Made by a program: the position numbers and the translations under genes. The notes beneath the pieces are model-generated. The model ran no database searches. It was not told where the DNA came from and worked only from the letters and a program-made list of their open reading frames with translations. This document shows positions 48,308-56,264 of a stretch of DNA of 64,000 bases, piece after piece. Position 1 is the stretch's first letter. Each line of letters opens with the position of its first letter. The DNA comes from Ectopseudomonas mendocina (lineage in GTDB: Bacteria > Pseudomonadota > Gammaproteobacteria > Pseudomonadales > Pseudomonadaceae), in the NCBI RefSeq assembly GCF_007049795.1, contig NZ_SCFY01000003.1, positions 1-64,000 on the forward strand. The letters run 5' to 3'.

Positions 48308-49024
48308 ATGAATTTCCAGATCGAAGGATTGCGCGCCTGGGCCCCCGGCCTGGAGTCAGAGGATGATTGGCGTGCCTGGTGCAGCGCCCCTGTGGTCGTG
48401 CCTGACGACCAGCAACAGCCGGACGTGAGTTTTCTGCCTGCCATGCAACGCCGCCGCCTCAGCCGGCTGGCGCGCATGCTGTTCCATGTCGCCTGGCCCC
48501 TGGCCGAAGGGCAAGGCCCACTCCCCCTGGTGTTCGCCTCGCGCCACGGCGAAACGCCGCGCACGCTTGCCATTCTTACCGAACTCGCCAAAGGCGAGCC
48601 GCTGTCGCCCACCCAGTTCAGCCTCTCCGTTCACAACGCGATCATCGGCCTGTGGTCGATCCTGCGTGAGGACAGCAGCGAGATGACTGCTATGGCTGCG
48701 ACAGGAGACGGTTTGGAGCAAGCCATGCTCGAGGCCGGCGGGCTACTTGCCGAGGGTGCCCCCGGCGTCTTGCTGGTCGTCACAGAGGAATTACCGCCTG
48801 ACCTCTACACGCCCTATATAGATGACGTACCCTTCTCCTACGCGCTGGCTCTGCTGCTGAAACCGGGCACAACCTGGACCTTGAGCCTCGCTCCCGCCGA
48901 ATCCGGCTTACCTGCCGCCTGGCCACACCCTCTGAACCTGCTGCGCGCCTACCATGGCGGGCAGCGAACGCTGACTCATTACTGGAAAGACCGCCAATGG
49001 ACCTGGTCACGCAACGAGGACTGA
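48308..49024 (+). CDS. apeC: Beta-ketoacyl synthase-like chain length factor (APE cluster)
   Basis: The 238-residue protein corresponds to the short ketosynthase-like domain (Ketoacyl-synt_2) found in aryl polyene clusters. It keeps the thiolase-like core, for example FSLSVHNAIIGLWSILRED and YIDDVPFSYALALLL, but lacks the catalytic Cys and His residues of a true ketosynthase. In characterised APE systems this subunit pairs with a full ketosynthase (ApeO type) as a chain-length factor; the partner here is encoded at 62807. It opens the cluster and overlaps the next gene by 28 bases. The symbol follows published APE naming and is inferred. Confidence 0.8.
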   Translation: MNFQIEGLRAWAPGLESEDDWRAWCSAPVVVPDDQQQPDVSFLPAMQRRRLSRLARMLFHVAWPLAEGQGPLPLVFASRHGETPRTLAILTELAKGEPLSPTQFSLSVHNAIIGLWSILREDSSEMTAMAATGDGLEQAMLEAGGLLAEGAPGVLLVVTEELPPDLYTPYIDDVPFSYALALLLKPGTTWTLSLAPAESGLPAAWPHPLNLLRAYHGGQRTLTHYWKDRQWTWSRNED

Positions 49025-49806
49025 GTCCCTATAGCCCGCCGTATGCATGGAGGCTTGTCGCGACGGCACTGAGTTTCGCCCTCTTCGGGGTCGGCGGCGT
49101 GCTGCTGCGCGTGCTGGTTTTCCCTGTGCTTGGCCTGTTGCCTGGCGATGTTCTGCAGCGCCGCACCCGGGCACGTGCAGTGGTCAGTTGGACCTTCCGC
49201 GTATTCGTGCAGTTCATGTTCCGCACGGGTGTACTCACCTATGAGGTGGAGGGCGCCGAACGCCTGGGCCGTCCCGGCCAGATGGTGATCGCCAATCACC
49301 CCTCGCTGATCGACGTGGTCGTGCTGATCGCCTTCATCCGCGACGCCAACTGCGTGGTCAAGCAGAGCCTGTGGGAAAACCCCTGCATGCGCGGCCCGAT
49401 TCGCGCCGCTCAGTACATCAGCAACAGCGGCAGCATGGACATGCTCGACGAAGCAGCCGGCGCCCTGCAAAGCGGCGAGACCCTGATCATCTTCCCGGAG
49501 GGCACCCGCACGGTGCCCGGCAGCAACCCGGAGTTTCACCGCGGTGCAGCTGCAATCGCGGTACGCGGCGCCAGCGTGGTTACCCCCGTGGTGATCAGCG
49601 TGACACCGACGACCCTGACCAAGGCCGAGCCCTGGTACAGCATTCCGTCGCGCCGCTTTCACTTTCGCCTGCGGGTCGGGGAGGATATCGACCCGCGGCA
49701 ATTCACCGAGCAGGCCCCATTGCCGATTGCCTCGCGCAAGCTCAACGACCATCTGCATCAACACTTTATGAAGGAGCTCGCCTCAGATGAGCGATCTGCA
49801 ACGTGA
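48997..49806 (+). CDS. 1-acyl-sn-glycerol-3-phosphate acyltransferase-like protein (APE)
   Basis: The 269-residue PlsC-like protein has an N-terminal hydrophobic segment (ALSFALFGVGGVLLRVLVF), the catalytic NHPSLID (HX4D) and FPEGTRTVPG. In APE clusters such enzymes (ApeD type) probably attach the polyene acyl chain to a lipid or sugar acceptor in the membrane. It overlaps the chain-length-factor gene at its start and the first ACP gene by 20 bases at its end, so coupled translation is expected. Confidence 0.82.
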   Translation: MDLVTQRGLSPYSPPYAWRLVATALSFALFGVGGVLLRVLVFPVLGLLPGDVLQRRTRARAVVSWTFRVFVQFMFRTGVLTYEVEGAERLGRPGQMVIANHPSLIDVVVLIAFIRDANCVVKQSLWENPCMRGPIRAAQYISNSGSMDMLDEAAGALQSGETLIIFPEGTRTVPGSNPEFHRGAAAIAVRGASVVTPVVISVTPTTLTKAEPWYSIPSRRFHFRLRVGEDIDPRQFTEQAPLPIASRKLNDHLHQHFMKELASDERSAT

Positions 49807-50047
49807 AATCAAGAACCTGATCATCGATGCCCTCGGCCTCGAGGACATGAGCGCCGACGATATTGGCGCGGAACAGACGCTATTCGGCGAAGGCCTCGGC
49901 CTGGACTCGGTGGACGCGCTGGAGCTTGGGCTGGCGATCCAGAAGCGCTTCGGCATCAAGATCGACGCCGAAGCCAAGGACACTCGCAAGCACTTCGCCA
50001 ATGTCGCGAGCCTGGCTGCGTTCGTTTCCGCCCAGCAAACCGCTTGA
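49787..50047 (+). CDS. apeE: Acyl carrier protein 1 (APE)
   Basis: This 86-residue acyl carrier protein has the phosphopantetheine serine in GLGLDSVDALELG near residue 42. The following helix IQKRFGIKI is typical. It carries the growing polyene chain or the starter as thioester. APE systems use two distinct ACPs, and this is the first; the second starts 12 bases after its stop. Symbol assigned by position. Confidence 0.88.
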   Translation: MSDLQREIKNLIIDALGLEDMSADDIGAEQTLFGEGLGLDSVDALELGLAIQKRFGIKIDAEAKDTRKHFANVASLAAFVSAQQTA

Positions 50048-50059
50048 GGATTACTCCAG

Positions 50060-50326
50060 ATGCAAAGCCGCGAAGAAATCTTCGTCACCCTGCGCAGCGC
50101 CCTGGTGGAGCTGTTCGAACTGGATGCCGAGCGCGTCACCCTGGAAGCCAGCCTGTATGAAGATCTGGAAATCGACAGCATCGACGCCGTCGACCTGATC
50201 GACCACATCAAGCGTCAGACCGGCCGCAAGCTCGCCGCCGAGGAATTCAAGAGCGTGCGCAGCGTGGGTGACGTGGTCGAAGCCGTATACCGCCTGATCA
50301 ACGAAGCGCCCCAGGCTCAAGCCTGA
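50060..50326 (+). CDS. apeF: Acyl carrier protein 2 (APE)
   Basis: The 88-residue protein has the attachment serine in DLEIDSIDAVDLIDHI and a C-terminal FKSVRSVGDVVEAV helix. It differs clearly from the first ACP, so the two probably have different partners (starter loading and extension in published APE systems). It is followed four bases later by the COG4648-type membrane protein. Confidence 0.88.
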   Translation: MQSREEIFVTLRSALVELFELDAERVTLEASLYEDLEIDSIDAVDLIDHIKRQTGRKLAAEEFKSVRSVGDVVEAVYRLINEAPQAQA

Positions 50327-50330
50327 TCAA

Positions 50331-50876
50331 ATGGCTCGCTTGTTTGGCCTGCTACTGCTGATAGCCGGCGTGCTCTATCCCTTCGCCGTCTATTACGGCA
50401 TGGAGCACTGGTCGCCACGTTTGTTCGCTGCGCTGCTGGGCGGGCTCTGGCTCGCCCGTGCGCTGACTGCCCGTCGCCGGCCAGGGGGCCTGTGGCTGGC
50501 CGCTGCAGCCCTGGCGTTCTGCCTGGTACTCGGCCTGGCGGACGAACCGGCCCTGTTGCGCTGGTACCCGGTACTGCTCAACCTGATGCTGCTGGCCCTG
50601 TTCGGCCTCAGCCTGAAGTTCGGCCCACCGCTGGTAGAGCGCCTGGCGCGCCTGCGCGAGCCGCAGTTGCCGGAAGTCGCCGTGCGCTACACGCGCAAGG
50701 TCACTCTGGTCTGGACCCTGTTCTTTCTCGGCAACTCCTTCCTGTTGATGGCTCTCGCGGCCTGGGCGCCGCTCTCCTGGTGGACGCTGTACACCGGCTT
50801 TATTTCTTATGGCCTTATTGGCCTGCTGTTCGCTGGCGAATGGTTGATCCGCCAGCAGGTAAGGAAACACGAATGA
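50331..50876 (+). CDS. APE-cluster membrane protein (COG4648-like)
   Basis: The 181-residue protein has about five hydrophobic helices, beginning FGLLLLIAGVLYPFAVYYGM, then WLAAAALAFCLVLGL, LLNLMLLALFGLSLK, and two near the C-terminus. It resembles the COG4648 membrane proteins found beside ACP genes in aryl polyene and xanthomonadin clusters (ApeG type); its role is unknown. Its TGA overlaps the next ATG (ATGA). Confidence 0.75.
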   Translation: MARLFGLLLLIAGVLYPFAVYYGMEHWSPRLFAALLGGLWLARALTARRRPGGLWLAAAALAFCLVLGLADEPALLRWYPVLLNLMLLALFGLSLKFGPPLVERLARLREPQLPEVAVRYTRKVTLVWTLFFLGNSFLLMALAAWAPLSWWTLYTGFISYGLIGLLFAGEWLIRQQVRKHE

Positions 50877-52537
50877 TTTGGCTGCCCCTCTCCGATCTGT
50901 TGCTGGAGGCTCAGCCCGAGCGCCAGGTGACCCTGGAGCCCGCGCTCTTTCATCCAGCGCTGCGTGAGCGCGCCTTGCGCCTGGCTGCTGCCCTGCAAAC
51001 ACAAGGCGTACAGCGCGTGGCGCTGTATCTGGAAGATGCTGGTGAGCTGGCCATCGCCCTGCTCGGAGCCTGGCGCGCCGGGGTACAGGTGTTGCTGCCG
51101 GCCGATGCCCAGGCGCAAACACGTCAGCGCCTGGCGGCCCAGATCGACCTGTGGCTCGATGACCTGGCGGGGTTGGATGCAGCGCCTCTGCCTGGAGCAC
51201 GCCTGCTGCCCGAGCAGTGCCGCCTGACCCTGTGCACCTCGGGCTCCAGCGGCGAACCCAAGCTGATCGACAAGAGCCTGGCGCAACTGGCCAACGAGGT
51301 CGAAGCCCTGGAGCGCTTGTGGGGTCCGCACCTGGGCCAGGCTTGCGTGCTTGGTAGCGTCGCCTGCCAGCATATCTACGGTCTGCTGTTCCGCCTGCTC
51401 TGGCCGCTCTGCGCCGGCCGTCCGGTGCACCGCCGTGCCCTGCCATTCCCTGAAGACCTGCAGCAGGTCAGCCTCAGTCAGCCCCATTTCGTCTGGGTCG
51501 CCAGCCCGGCCCTGCTCAAGCGCATGGGTGACAACCTCGACTGGCCGGCGCTGAGCCGGGTGAAGCGGGTGTTCTCTTCCGGCGGCGCCCTGCCCGCCGA
51601 AGCAGCGCAGGCCCTGCATGACCGTCTGGGCCAATGGCCGACGGAAATCTATGGCAGTTCGGAAACCGGCGGTATCGGCTGGCGCCAGGGTGACACGCCT
51701 TGGCAACCGTTCACCGGCGTCGAACTGAGCCTGGATGAGGCGGGAGCCCTGCGCATCGCCTCGCCATATTTGCCTGCCGGACATATCGAACAGAGCGCGG
51801 ATGCCGCCGAGATCGGTGACGACGGTCGTTTCCTCCTGCGCGGACGACTGGATCGCATCGTCAAGCTGGAGGAGAAGCGCATCTCCCTGCCTATGATCGA
51901 GCAGGCACTGGTCAATCATGACTGGGTTGCCGATGCCCGCCTGGGTGTCGTTCAGGAGGGTCGCGCCTACCTCGGGGCTTTGCTGGCACTGAGCCCGAGC
52001 GGCGTACACGCCCTGCGCAACCAGGGCCGTCGCACAGTGACCGATACCCTGCGCCGGCATCTGGCCGATCATTGCGAAGCCATCGCTTTGCCGCGCCGCT
52101 GGCGCCTGCTGCTGGAGCTGCCTTACAGCAGCCAGGGCAAGCTCCCGCAAAGTCAGGTCGAAGCCCTGCTGGCAGAGCCGCGGCCAACGCGAGTGGAACC
52201 GATCAGCGCCGAAGAGCGCGACGGCGAATGGCTGCTGCAGTTGCAGGTGCCGCTTGATCTCGCCCACTTCACCGGCCATTTCCCACAGACTCCGGTGCTG
52301 CCTGGGGTGGTGCAGGTGGACTGGGCACAACAGCTGGCACGTCAGTTGATCCCCCATCTGCCATCACGCTTCGCCGGTATGGAAGTGCTCAAGTTCCAGC
52401 AACTGGTGCGTCCCGGCGACACCCTGCAACTGACCCTGCGCTTCGATAGCGAACGCGGCAAACTCTATTTCGCCTATCACAATGGCGAAGCGGCCTGTTC
52501 TTCCGGTCGTATCCTGCTGGAGCCGGCCCATGGCTGA
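50873..52537 (+). CDS. AMP-dependent acyl ligase fused to ApeI-like dehydratase
   Basis: The 554 residues form two enzymes in one. Residues 1 to about 435 are an acyl-CoA/ACP synthetase of the ANL family with TSGSSGEPK at 122-130, YGSSETGG, RGRLDRIVKLEEKR and the A10 lysine in SSQGKLP. It probably activates the aryl starter acid. From about 443 a hotdog dehydratase domain of the FabA/FabZ/ApeI type follows, with HFTGHFPQTP and PGVVQVDWA near residues 464-482. In other APE clusters these are separate genes (apeH, apeI), as I recall. The ATG at 50873 overlaps the preceding stop; open frame before it is not coding. Confidence 0.87.
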   Translation: MIWLPLSDLLLEAQPERQVTLEPALFHPALRERALRLAAALQTQGVQRVALYLEDAGELAIALLGAWRAGVQVLLPADAQAQTRQRLAAQIDLWLDDLAGLDAAPLPGARLLPEQCRLTLCTSGSSGEPKLIDKSLAQLANEVEALERLWGPHLGQACVLGSVACQHIYGLLFRLLWPLCAGRPVHRRALPFPEDLQQVSLSQPHFVWVASPALLKRMGDNLDWPALSRVKRVFSSGGALPAEAAQALHDRLGQWPTEIYGSSETGGIGWRQGDTPWQPFTGVELSLDEAGALRIASPYLPAGHIEQSADAAEIGDDGRFLLRGRLDRIVKLEEKRISLPMIEQALVNHDWVADARLGVVQEGRAYLGALLALSPSGVHALRNQGRRTVTDTLRRHLADHCEAIALPRRWRLLLELPYSSQGKLPQSQVEALLAEPRPTRVEPISAEERDGEWLLQLQVPLDLAHFTGHFPQTPVLPGVVQVDWAQQLARQLIPHLPSRFAGMEVLKFQQLVRPGDTLQLTLRFDSERGKLYFAYHNGEAACSSGRILLEPAHG

Positions 52538-53276
52538 GTCAGGCTTCAAGCCCTGCGCGGTGATCCCGGTCTACAACCACGAGCGGCCGTTACCCGGTGT
52601 GGTCAGCGAACTGCGCCGCGCCGATCTCCCCTGCGTACTGGTTGACGATGGTTCCAGCGCCAGTTGCGCGGCCGTCATGGACGAACTGGCGCAGCAGCCC
52701 GGCGTCCATCTGCTGCGCCTGCCCAGCAACTTGGGCAAGGGCGGCGCGGTGATGGCCGGCCTGCGCGAAGCGGCGCGCCTTGGTTACAGCCACGCCCTGC
52801 AGGTCGATGCCGACGGCCAGCATGACCTGAGCAGAATCGATGATTTCCTCGACACCGCTCGAATGCATCCACAAGCAATGGTCTGCGGCTACCCGCAATA
52901 CGATGCGAGCGTGCCCAAGTCGCGCCTCTATGCACGCTACCTGACCCACGTGTGGGTGTGGATCAACTGCCTGTCGCTGCAGGTTCGCGACTCGATGTGC
53001 GGCTTCCGCGTCTATCCGCTGCCGCCCACCCTGGCACTGCTCGACACGGTGAAACTTGGCCGACGCATGGATTTCGACACCGAGATTCTGGTGCGCATGG
53101 CCTGGCGCGAGCAGCCGATGCACTGGCTGCCGAGCCGCGTGCATTACCCGGCCGACGGCCTTTCGCACTTTCGCCTGTGGCACGACAACCTGTTGATCTC
53201 CGGCATGCATGCGCGATTGTTCTTCGGCATGCTGCTGCGCGCACCGCGAATTCTATGGCGCAGGCTGGCCACATGA
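52530..53276 (+). CDS. Family 2 glycosyltransferase (APE)
   Basis: The 248-residue GT-A enzyme has AVIPVYNHERPLPGVV, VLVDDGSSA and the metal-binding QVDADGQHD (DxD-like) characteristic of dolichyl-phosphate-mannose-synthase-like GT2 proteins. It likely glycosylates the polyene or its lipid anchor. The ATG at 52530 overlaps the ligase-dehydratase stop by eight bases. In some APE clusters a glycosyltransferase and acyltransferase are joined (ApeJ type); here the acyltransferase is the separate, ATGA-overlapping next gene. Confidence 0.85.
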   Translation: MAESGFKPCAVIPVYNHERPLPGVVSELRRADLPCVLVDDGSSASCAAVMDELAQQPGVHLLRLPSNLGKGGAVMAGLREAARLGYSHALQVDADGQHDLSRIDDFLDTARMHPQAMVCGYPQYDASVPKSRLYARYLTHVWVWINCLSLQVRDSMCGFRVYPLPPTLALLDTVKLGRRMDFDTEILVRMAWREQPMHWLPSRVHYPADGLSHFRLWHDNLLISGMHARLFFGMLLRAPRILWRRLAT

Positions 53277-54220
53277 GCACTGCCGAGCACCACGACCACT
53301 GGGCCCGACAGAAGGAGCGCGGCAGTTTCCTGCTGATGCGCTTCACCGTCACGGCTGCGCGCCTGCTCGGCCGTCGCCCCCTGGTGCCGCTGTTGTACCT
53401 GATTGTCCTGTACTTCTACATCTTCGGCCGCAGCGCACGCACCAGCATCCATCAGTATCAAGACAACCTGGCCGCCTGGAGCGCACGCCCCGACTTGCGC
53501 CCGAACCGAGGCTCGGTGCTGCGACAGTTCTTCGCTTTCGCCGACAGCCTGCTGGACAAGCTCGACGTCTGGAACGGCCGCTTGCCACTGCAGCAGTTGC
53601 AACTGGACGATCCCGACGACATTCGTGGGCAACTGCATAAAGGTGGTCGCGGACGCCTGCTGGTCGGCGCGCACCTAGGTAATCTGGAAGTCTGCCGCGC
53701 CCTGGCCGAACTCGGCGAGCAGGTATGCATGAACGTGCTGGTGCACACCAAGCATGCCGAGCGCTTCAACCGCCTACTGGGCGAGTCTGGCGCCAGCCAC
53801 CTGCGCCTGATTCAGGTCAGCGAACTGGACCCGGCGATCATGCTGCAACTGGCCGAACGCCTGGAACGCGGAGAATGGCTGGCCATCGCCGGTGATCGCG
53901 TGCCCCTGCATGGCGGGCGCCGCGTGCTGGTGGATTTTCTCGGCCTACCGGCTGCCTTTCCCCAGGGCCCCTGGCTGCTGGCCGGCCTGCTGCATTGCCC
54001 GGTCGAGCTGATCCACTGCCTGAAAATCGATGGCCGCTACCAGGTACGCCTAGAGCACTTCGCCGACGCGGTGACCTGGAAGCGCAGCGAGCGCGATCAG
54101 GTGATCCGAGATTGGGCGCAACTCTATGCGCAACGCTTGGGCGAACGCTGCCTGGACGCCCCCCAACAATGGTTCAACTTCTACCCTTTCTGGAAGCGAG
54201 ATGACGACATACCAGCCTGA
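53273..54220 (+). CDS. LpxL/HtrB-like lipid acyltransferase (APE)
   Basis: The 315-residue protein has a single N-terminal hydrophobic anchor (PLVPLLYLIVLYFYIFG) and the late lipid A acyltransferase motif HLGNLE (HX4E) near residue 133, then AIAGDRVPLHGGRRV. It belongs to the LpxL/LpxM superfamily but clusters with pigment genes, so it probably transfers an acyl group onto the APE lipid. Its start overlaps the GT2 stop, and its end overlaps the ammonia-lyase start by 20 bases. Confidence 0.85.
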   Translation: MSTAEHHDHWARQKERGSFLLMRFTVTAARLLGRRPLVPLLYLIVLYFYIFGRSARTSIHQYQDNLAAWSARPDLRPNRGSVLRQFFAFADSLLDKLDVWNGRLPLQQLQLDDPDDIRGQLHKGGRGRLLVGAHLGNLEVCRALAELGEQVCMNVLVHTKHAERFNRLLGESGASHLRLIQVSELDPAIMLQLAERLERGEWLAIAGDRVPLHGGRRVLVDFLGLPAAFPQGPWLLAGLLHCPVELIHCLKIDGRYQVRLEHFADAVTWKRSERDQVIRDWAQLYAQRLGERCLDAPQQWFNFYPFWKRDDDIPA

Positions 54221-55742
54221 GCCGGTGATCTTCGGCGAGCGCGCCCTGACCATCGAAAACATCGTAGCCCTGTCGCAGCGCAAGGCCCGCGCCCAATTGC
54301 AGGACGATGCCGCCTACCGGGAAAAGATCGCCAAGGGCGCACGTTTCCTCGACACCCTGCTGGACAAGGAAGGCGTGATCTACGGCGTCACCACCGGCTA
54401 CGGCGACTCCTGCGTGGTCGCGGTGCCACTGCATCAGGTCGAGGCGCTGCCCAAGCACCTGTTCACCTTCCACGGCTGCGGCCTGGGCAAGCTGCTCGAC
54501 GCGCCAAGTACCCGCGCCGTGCTCGCTGCCCGCTTACAGTCGCTGTGCCACGGTGTGTCCGGGGTGCGCGTGGAACTGCTGGAGCGTATCCAGGCGTTCA
54601 TCGACCATGACGTGCTGCCCTTGATCCCGGAAGAAGGCTCGGTCGGCGCCAGCGGCGACCTCACGCCGCTGTCCTACGTCGCCGCCACCCTCAGCGGTGA
54701 GCGCGATGTACTGTACAAGGGCGAACGTCGCAGCGCGGCCGATGTGCATCGCGAACTGGGCTGGACGCCGCTGACCCTGCGCCCGAAGGAAGCTCTGGCA
54801 CTGATGAACGGCACCGCGGTGATGACAGCCCTGGCCTGCCTGGCCTACGCCCGCGCCGACTACCTGCTGAAACTGGCAACACGCATCACCGCGCTCAACG
54901 TGATCGCGCTGGAAGGCAACCCGGAGCACTTCGACGAGCGCCTGTTCGCCGCCAAACCGCACCCGGGCCAGACCCAGGTCGCCGCCTGGATTCGCCAGGA
55001 TCTGGCCGTCGAAGCGCCGTTGCCACCGCTGCATCGCCTGCAGGATCGTTATTCGATTCGCTGCGCGCCGCACGTACTCGGCGTGCTGGCCGACAGTCTG
55101 GGCCTGCTGCGCCAGTTCATCGAGACCGAACTCAACAGCGCTAACGACAACCCGCTGTTCGATGCCGAGACCGAGCGCACGCTGCACGGCGGGCACTTCT
55201 ACGGCGGGCATATCGCCTTCGCCATGGACAGCCTGAAGAACCTGGTCGGTAACGTCGCCGACCTGCTCGACCGTCAGCTCGCCCTGCTGGTCGACACGCG
55301 CTACAACCACGGCCTGCCGAGCAACCTGTCCGGTGCGCCAGTCGAGACGGCGATGATCAACCACGGCTTCAAGGCCGTGCAGATCGGCACCAGCGCCTGG
55401 ACTGCCGAAGCACTGAAGAACACCCTGCCGGCCAGCGTGTTCTCGCGCTCCACCGAGTGCCACAACCAGGACAAGGTGAGCATGGGCACCATCGCCGCCC
55501 GTGATGCCCTGCGCAGCCTGGAGCTGACCGAGCAGGTTGCCGCTGCCACGTTGCTGGCAGCCAACCAGGGCGTCTGGCTACGCGAGCGCGCCGGCAAGCA
55601 GGATATCCCCGCGCCACTGGCCGCCATGCGCGAACAGCTGGCCAGCGACTTCCCGCCAGTGATCGAAGACCGCGCCCTGGAGGGCGAACTGCGCCTGTGC
55701 CTGGAGCGTATACGCACTCAGCACTGGAGGCTGTATGCGTAG
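54201..55742 (+). CDS. Aromatic amino acid ammonia-lyase (HAL/PAL/TAL family)
   Basis: The 513-residue lyase contains the MIO-forming triad A150-S151-G152 in VGASGDLTPLSY, YGVTTGYGD at the Tyr lid, NSANDNPLFD and SSTECHNQDKVSMGTI-like residues (RSTECHNQDK) in the active site. The selectivity pair that is Ser-His in HAL, His-Leu in TAL and Phe-Leu in PAL is F90-H91 here. In an aryl polyene setting it would make a cinnamate- or coumarate-type product rather than degrade histidine. I chose the ATG at 54201; hut genes are absent around it. Confidence 0.85.
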   Translation: MTTYQPEPVIFGERALTIENIVALSQRKARAQLQDDAAYREKIAKGARFLDTLLDKEGVIYGVTTGYGDSCVVAVPLHQVEALPKHLFTFHGCGLGKLLDAPSTRAVLAARLQSLCHGVSGVRVELLERIQAFIDHDVLPLIPEEGSVGASGDLTPLSYVAATLSGERDVLYKGERRSAADVHRELGWTPLTLRPKEALALMNGTAVMTALACLAYARADYLLKLATRITALNVIALEGNPEHFDERLFAAKPHPGQTQVAAWIRQDLAVEAPLPPLHRLQDRYSIRCAPHVLGVLADSLGLLRQFIETELNSANDNPLFDAETERTLHGGHFYGGHIAFAMDSLKNLVGNVADLLDRQLALLVDTRYNHGLPSNLSGAPVETAMINHGFKAVQIGTSAWTAEALKNTLPASVFSRSTECHNQDKVSMGTIAARDALRSLELTEQVAAATLLAANQGVWLRERAGKQDIPAPLAAMREQLASDFPPVIEDRALEGELRLCLERIRTQHWRLYA

Positions 55743-56160
55743 CAAGGGCGTATTGCAGGCGGAAATCGAACTGCAAGTGCAGTTCTATGACGTCGACATG
55801 ATGGAAATCGTCTGGCATGGCCACTACGTCAAATACTTCGAGCAGGCACGCTGCGCCTTGCTCGACAAGCTCGACCACAACTACCGGCAGATGCGCGACT
55901 CCGGCTACGCCTGGCCGGTGATCGACCTGCAGCTGCGCTACATACGCGGCGCCCAGTTCGGCCAGCGCATCATCGTGCGCGCCGACCTGGTGGAGTGGGA
56001 GAGCCGCCTGAAGATCAACTACCTGATCAGCGATGCCGAAACCGGCGAACGCATGACACGCGGCAGCACCGTGCAGGTCGCCGTGGAGATCGCCACGCGA
56101 GAAATGCAGTTCGCCTCGCCCCAGGTCTTCATCGATGCCGTGCAGAAGGCGCAGGCATGA
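55735..56160 (+). CDS. apeK: 4-hydroxybenzoyl-CoA thioesterase-like protein (APE)
   Basis: The 141-residue single-hotdog thioesterase has the family signature FYDVDMMEIVWHGHYVKYF, with the catalytic Asp, and LQLRYIRGAQFGQ. It matches the YbgC/4HBT-like thioesterase of APE clusters, thought to hydrolyse off-path or final acyl-ACP intermediates. Its ATG overlaps the ammonia-lyase stop by eight bases. A perfect REP-like palindrome follows 24 bases after its stop. Confidence 0.83.
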   Translation: MRSKGVLQAEIELQVQFYDVDMMEIVWHGHYVKYFEQARCALLDKLDHNYRQMRDSGYAWPVIDLQLRYIRGAQFGQRIIVRADLVEWESRLKINYLISDAETGERMTRGSTVQVAVEIATREMQFASPQVFIDAVQKAQA

Positions 56161-56184
56161 CCCCCGTGATCTGGCGATGTATTC

Positions 56185-56251
56185 GTAGGAGCGAGCTCTG
56201 CTCGCGAGCCTGGGCAACCCCGAAAGTTTCGCGAGCAGAGCTCGCTCCTAC
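56185..56251. repeat. REP-like inverted repeat inside the APE operon (perfect 23-bp arms)
   Basis: GTAGGAGCGAGCTCTGCTCG plus CGA forms the left arm and is repeated exactly in reverse complement from 56229 to 56251, with a 21-base spacer. Each arm contains GAGCTC-centred symmetry. It matches the common Pseudomonas REP type and lies between apeK and the LolA-like gene, so transcripts would form a strong hairpin in mid-operon. Confidence 0.85.
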
Positions 56252-56264
56252 AGGCGCCGCCTGG

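Noticed and set aside
50492..50872. Upstream extension of the ligase-dehydratase gene
   Set aside because: It lies out of frame inside the COG4648-like gene; the ATG at 50873 forms an ATGA junction.
54201..55742. Histidine utilisation hutH
   Set aside because: No hutU, hutI or hutG nearby, the selectivity pair is not Ser-His, and the gene overlaps pigment genes on both sides.
56157..56264. N-terminal extension of the LolA-like protein through the REP element
   Set aside because: It would place REP-encoded residues before the signal peptide; the ATG at 56265 is more plausible.
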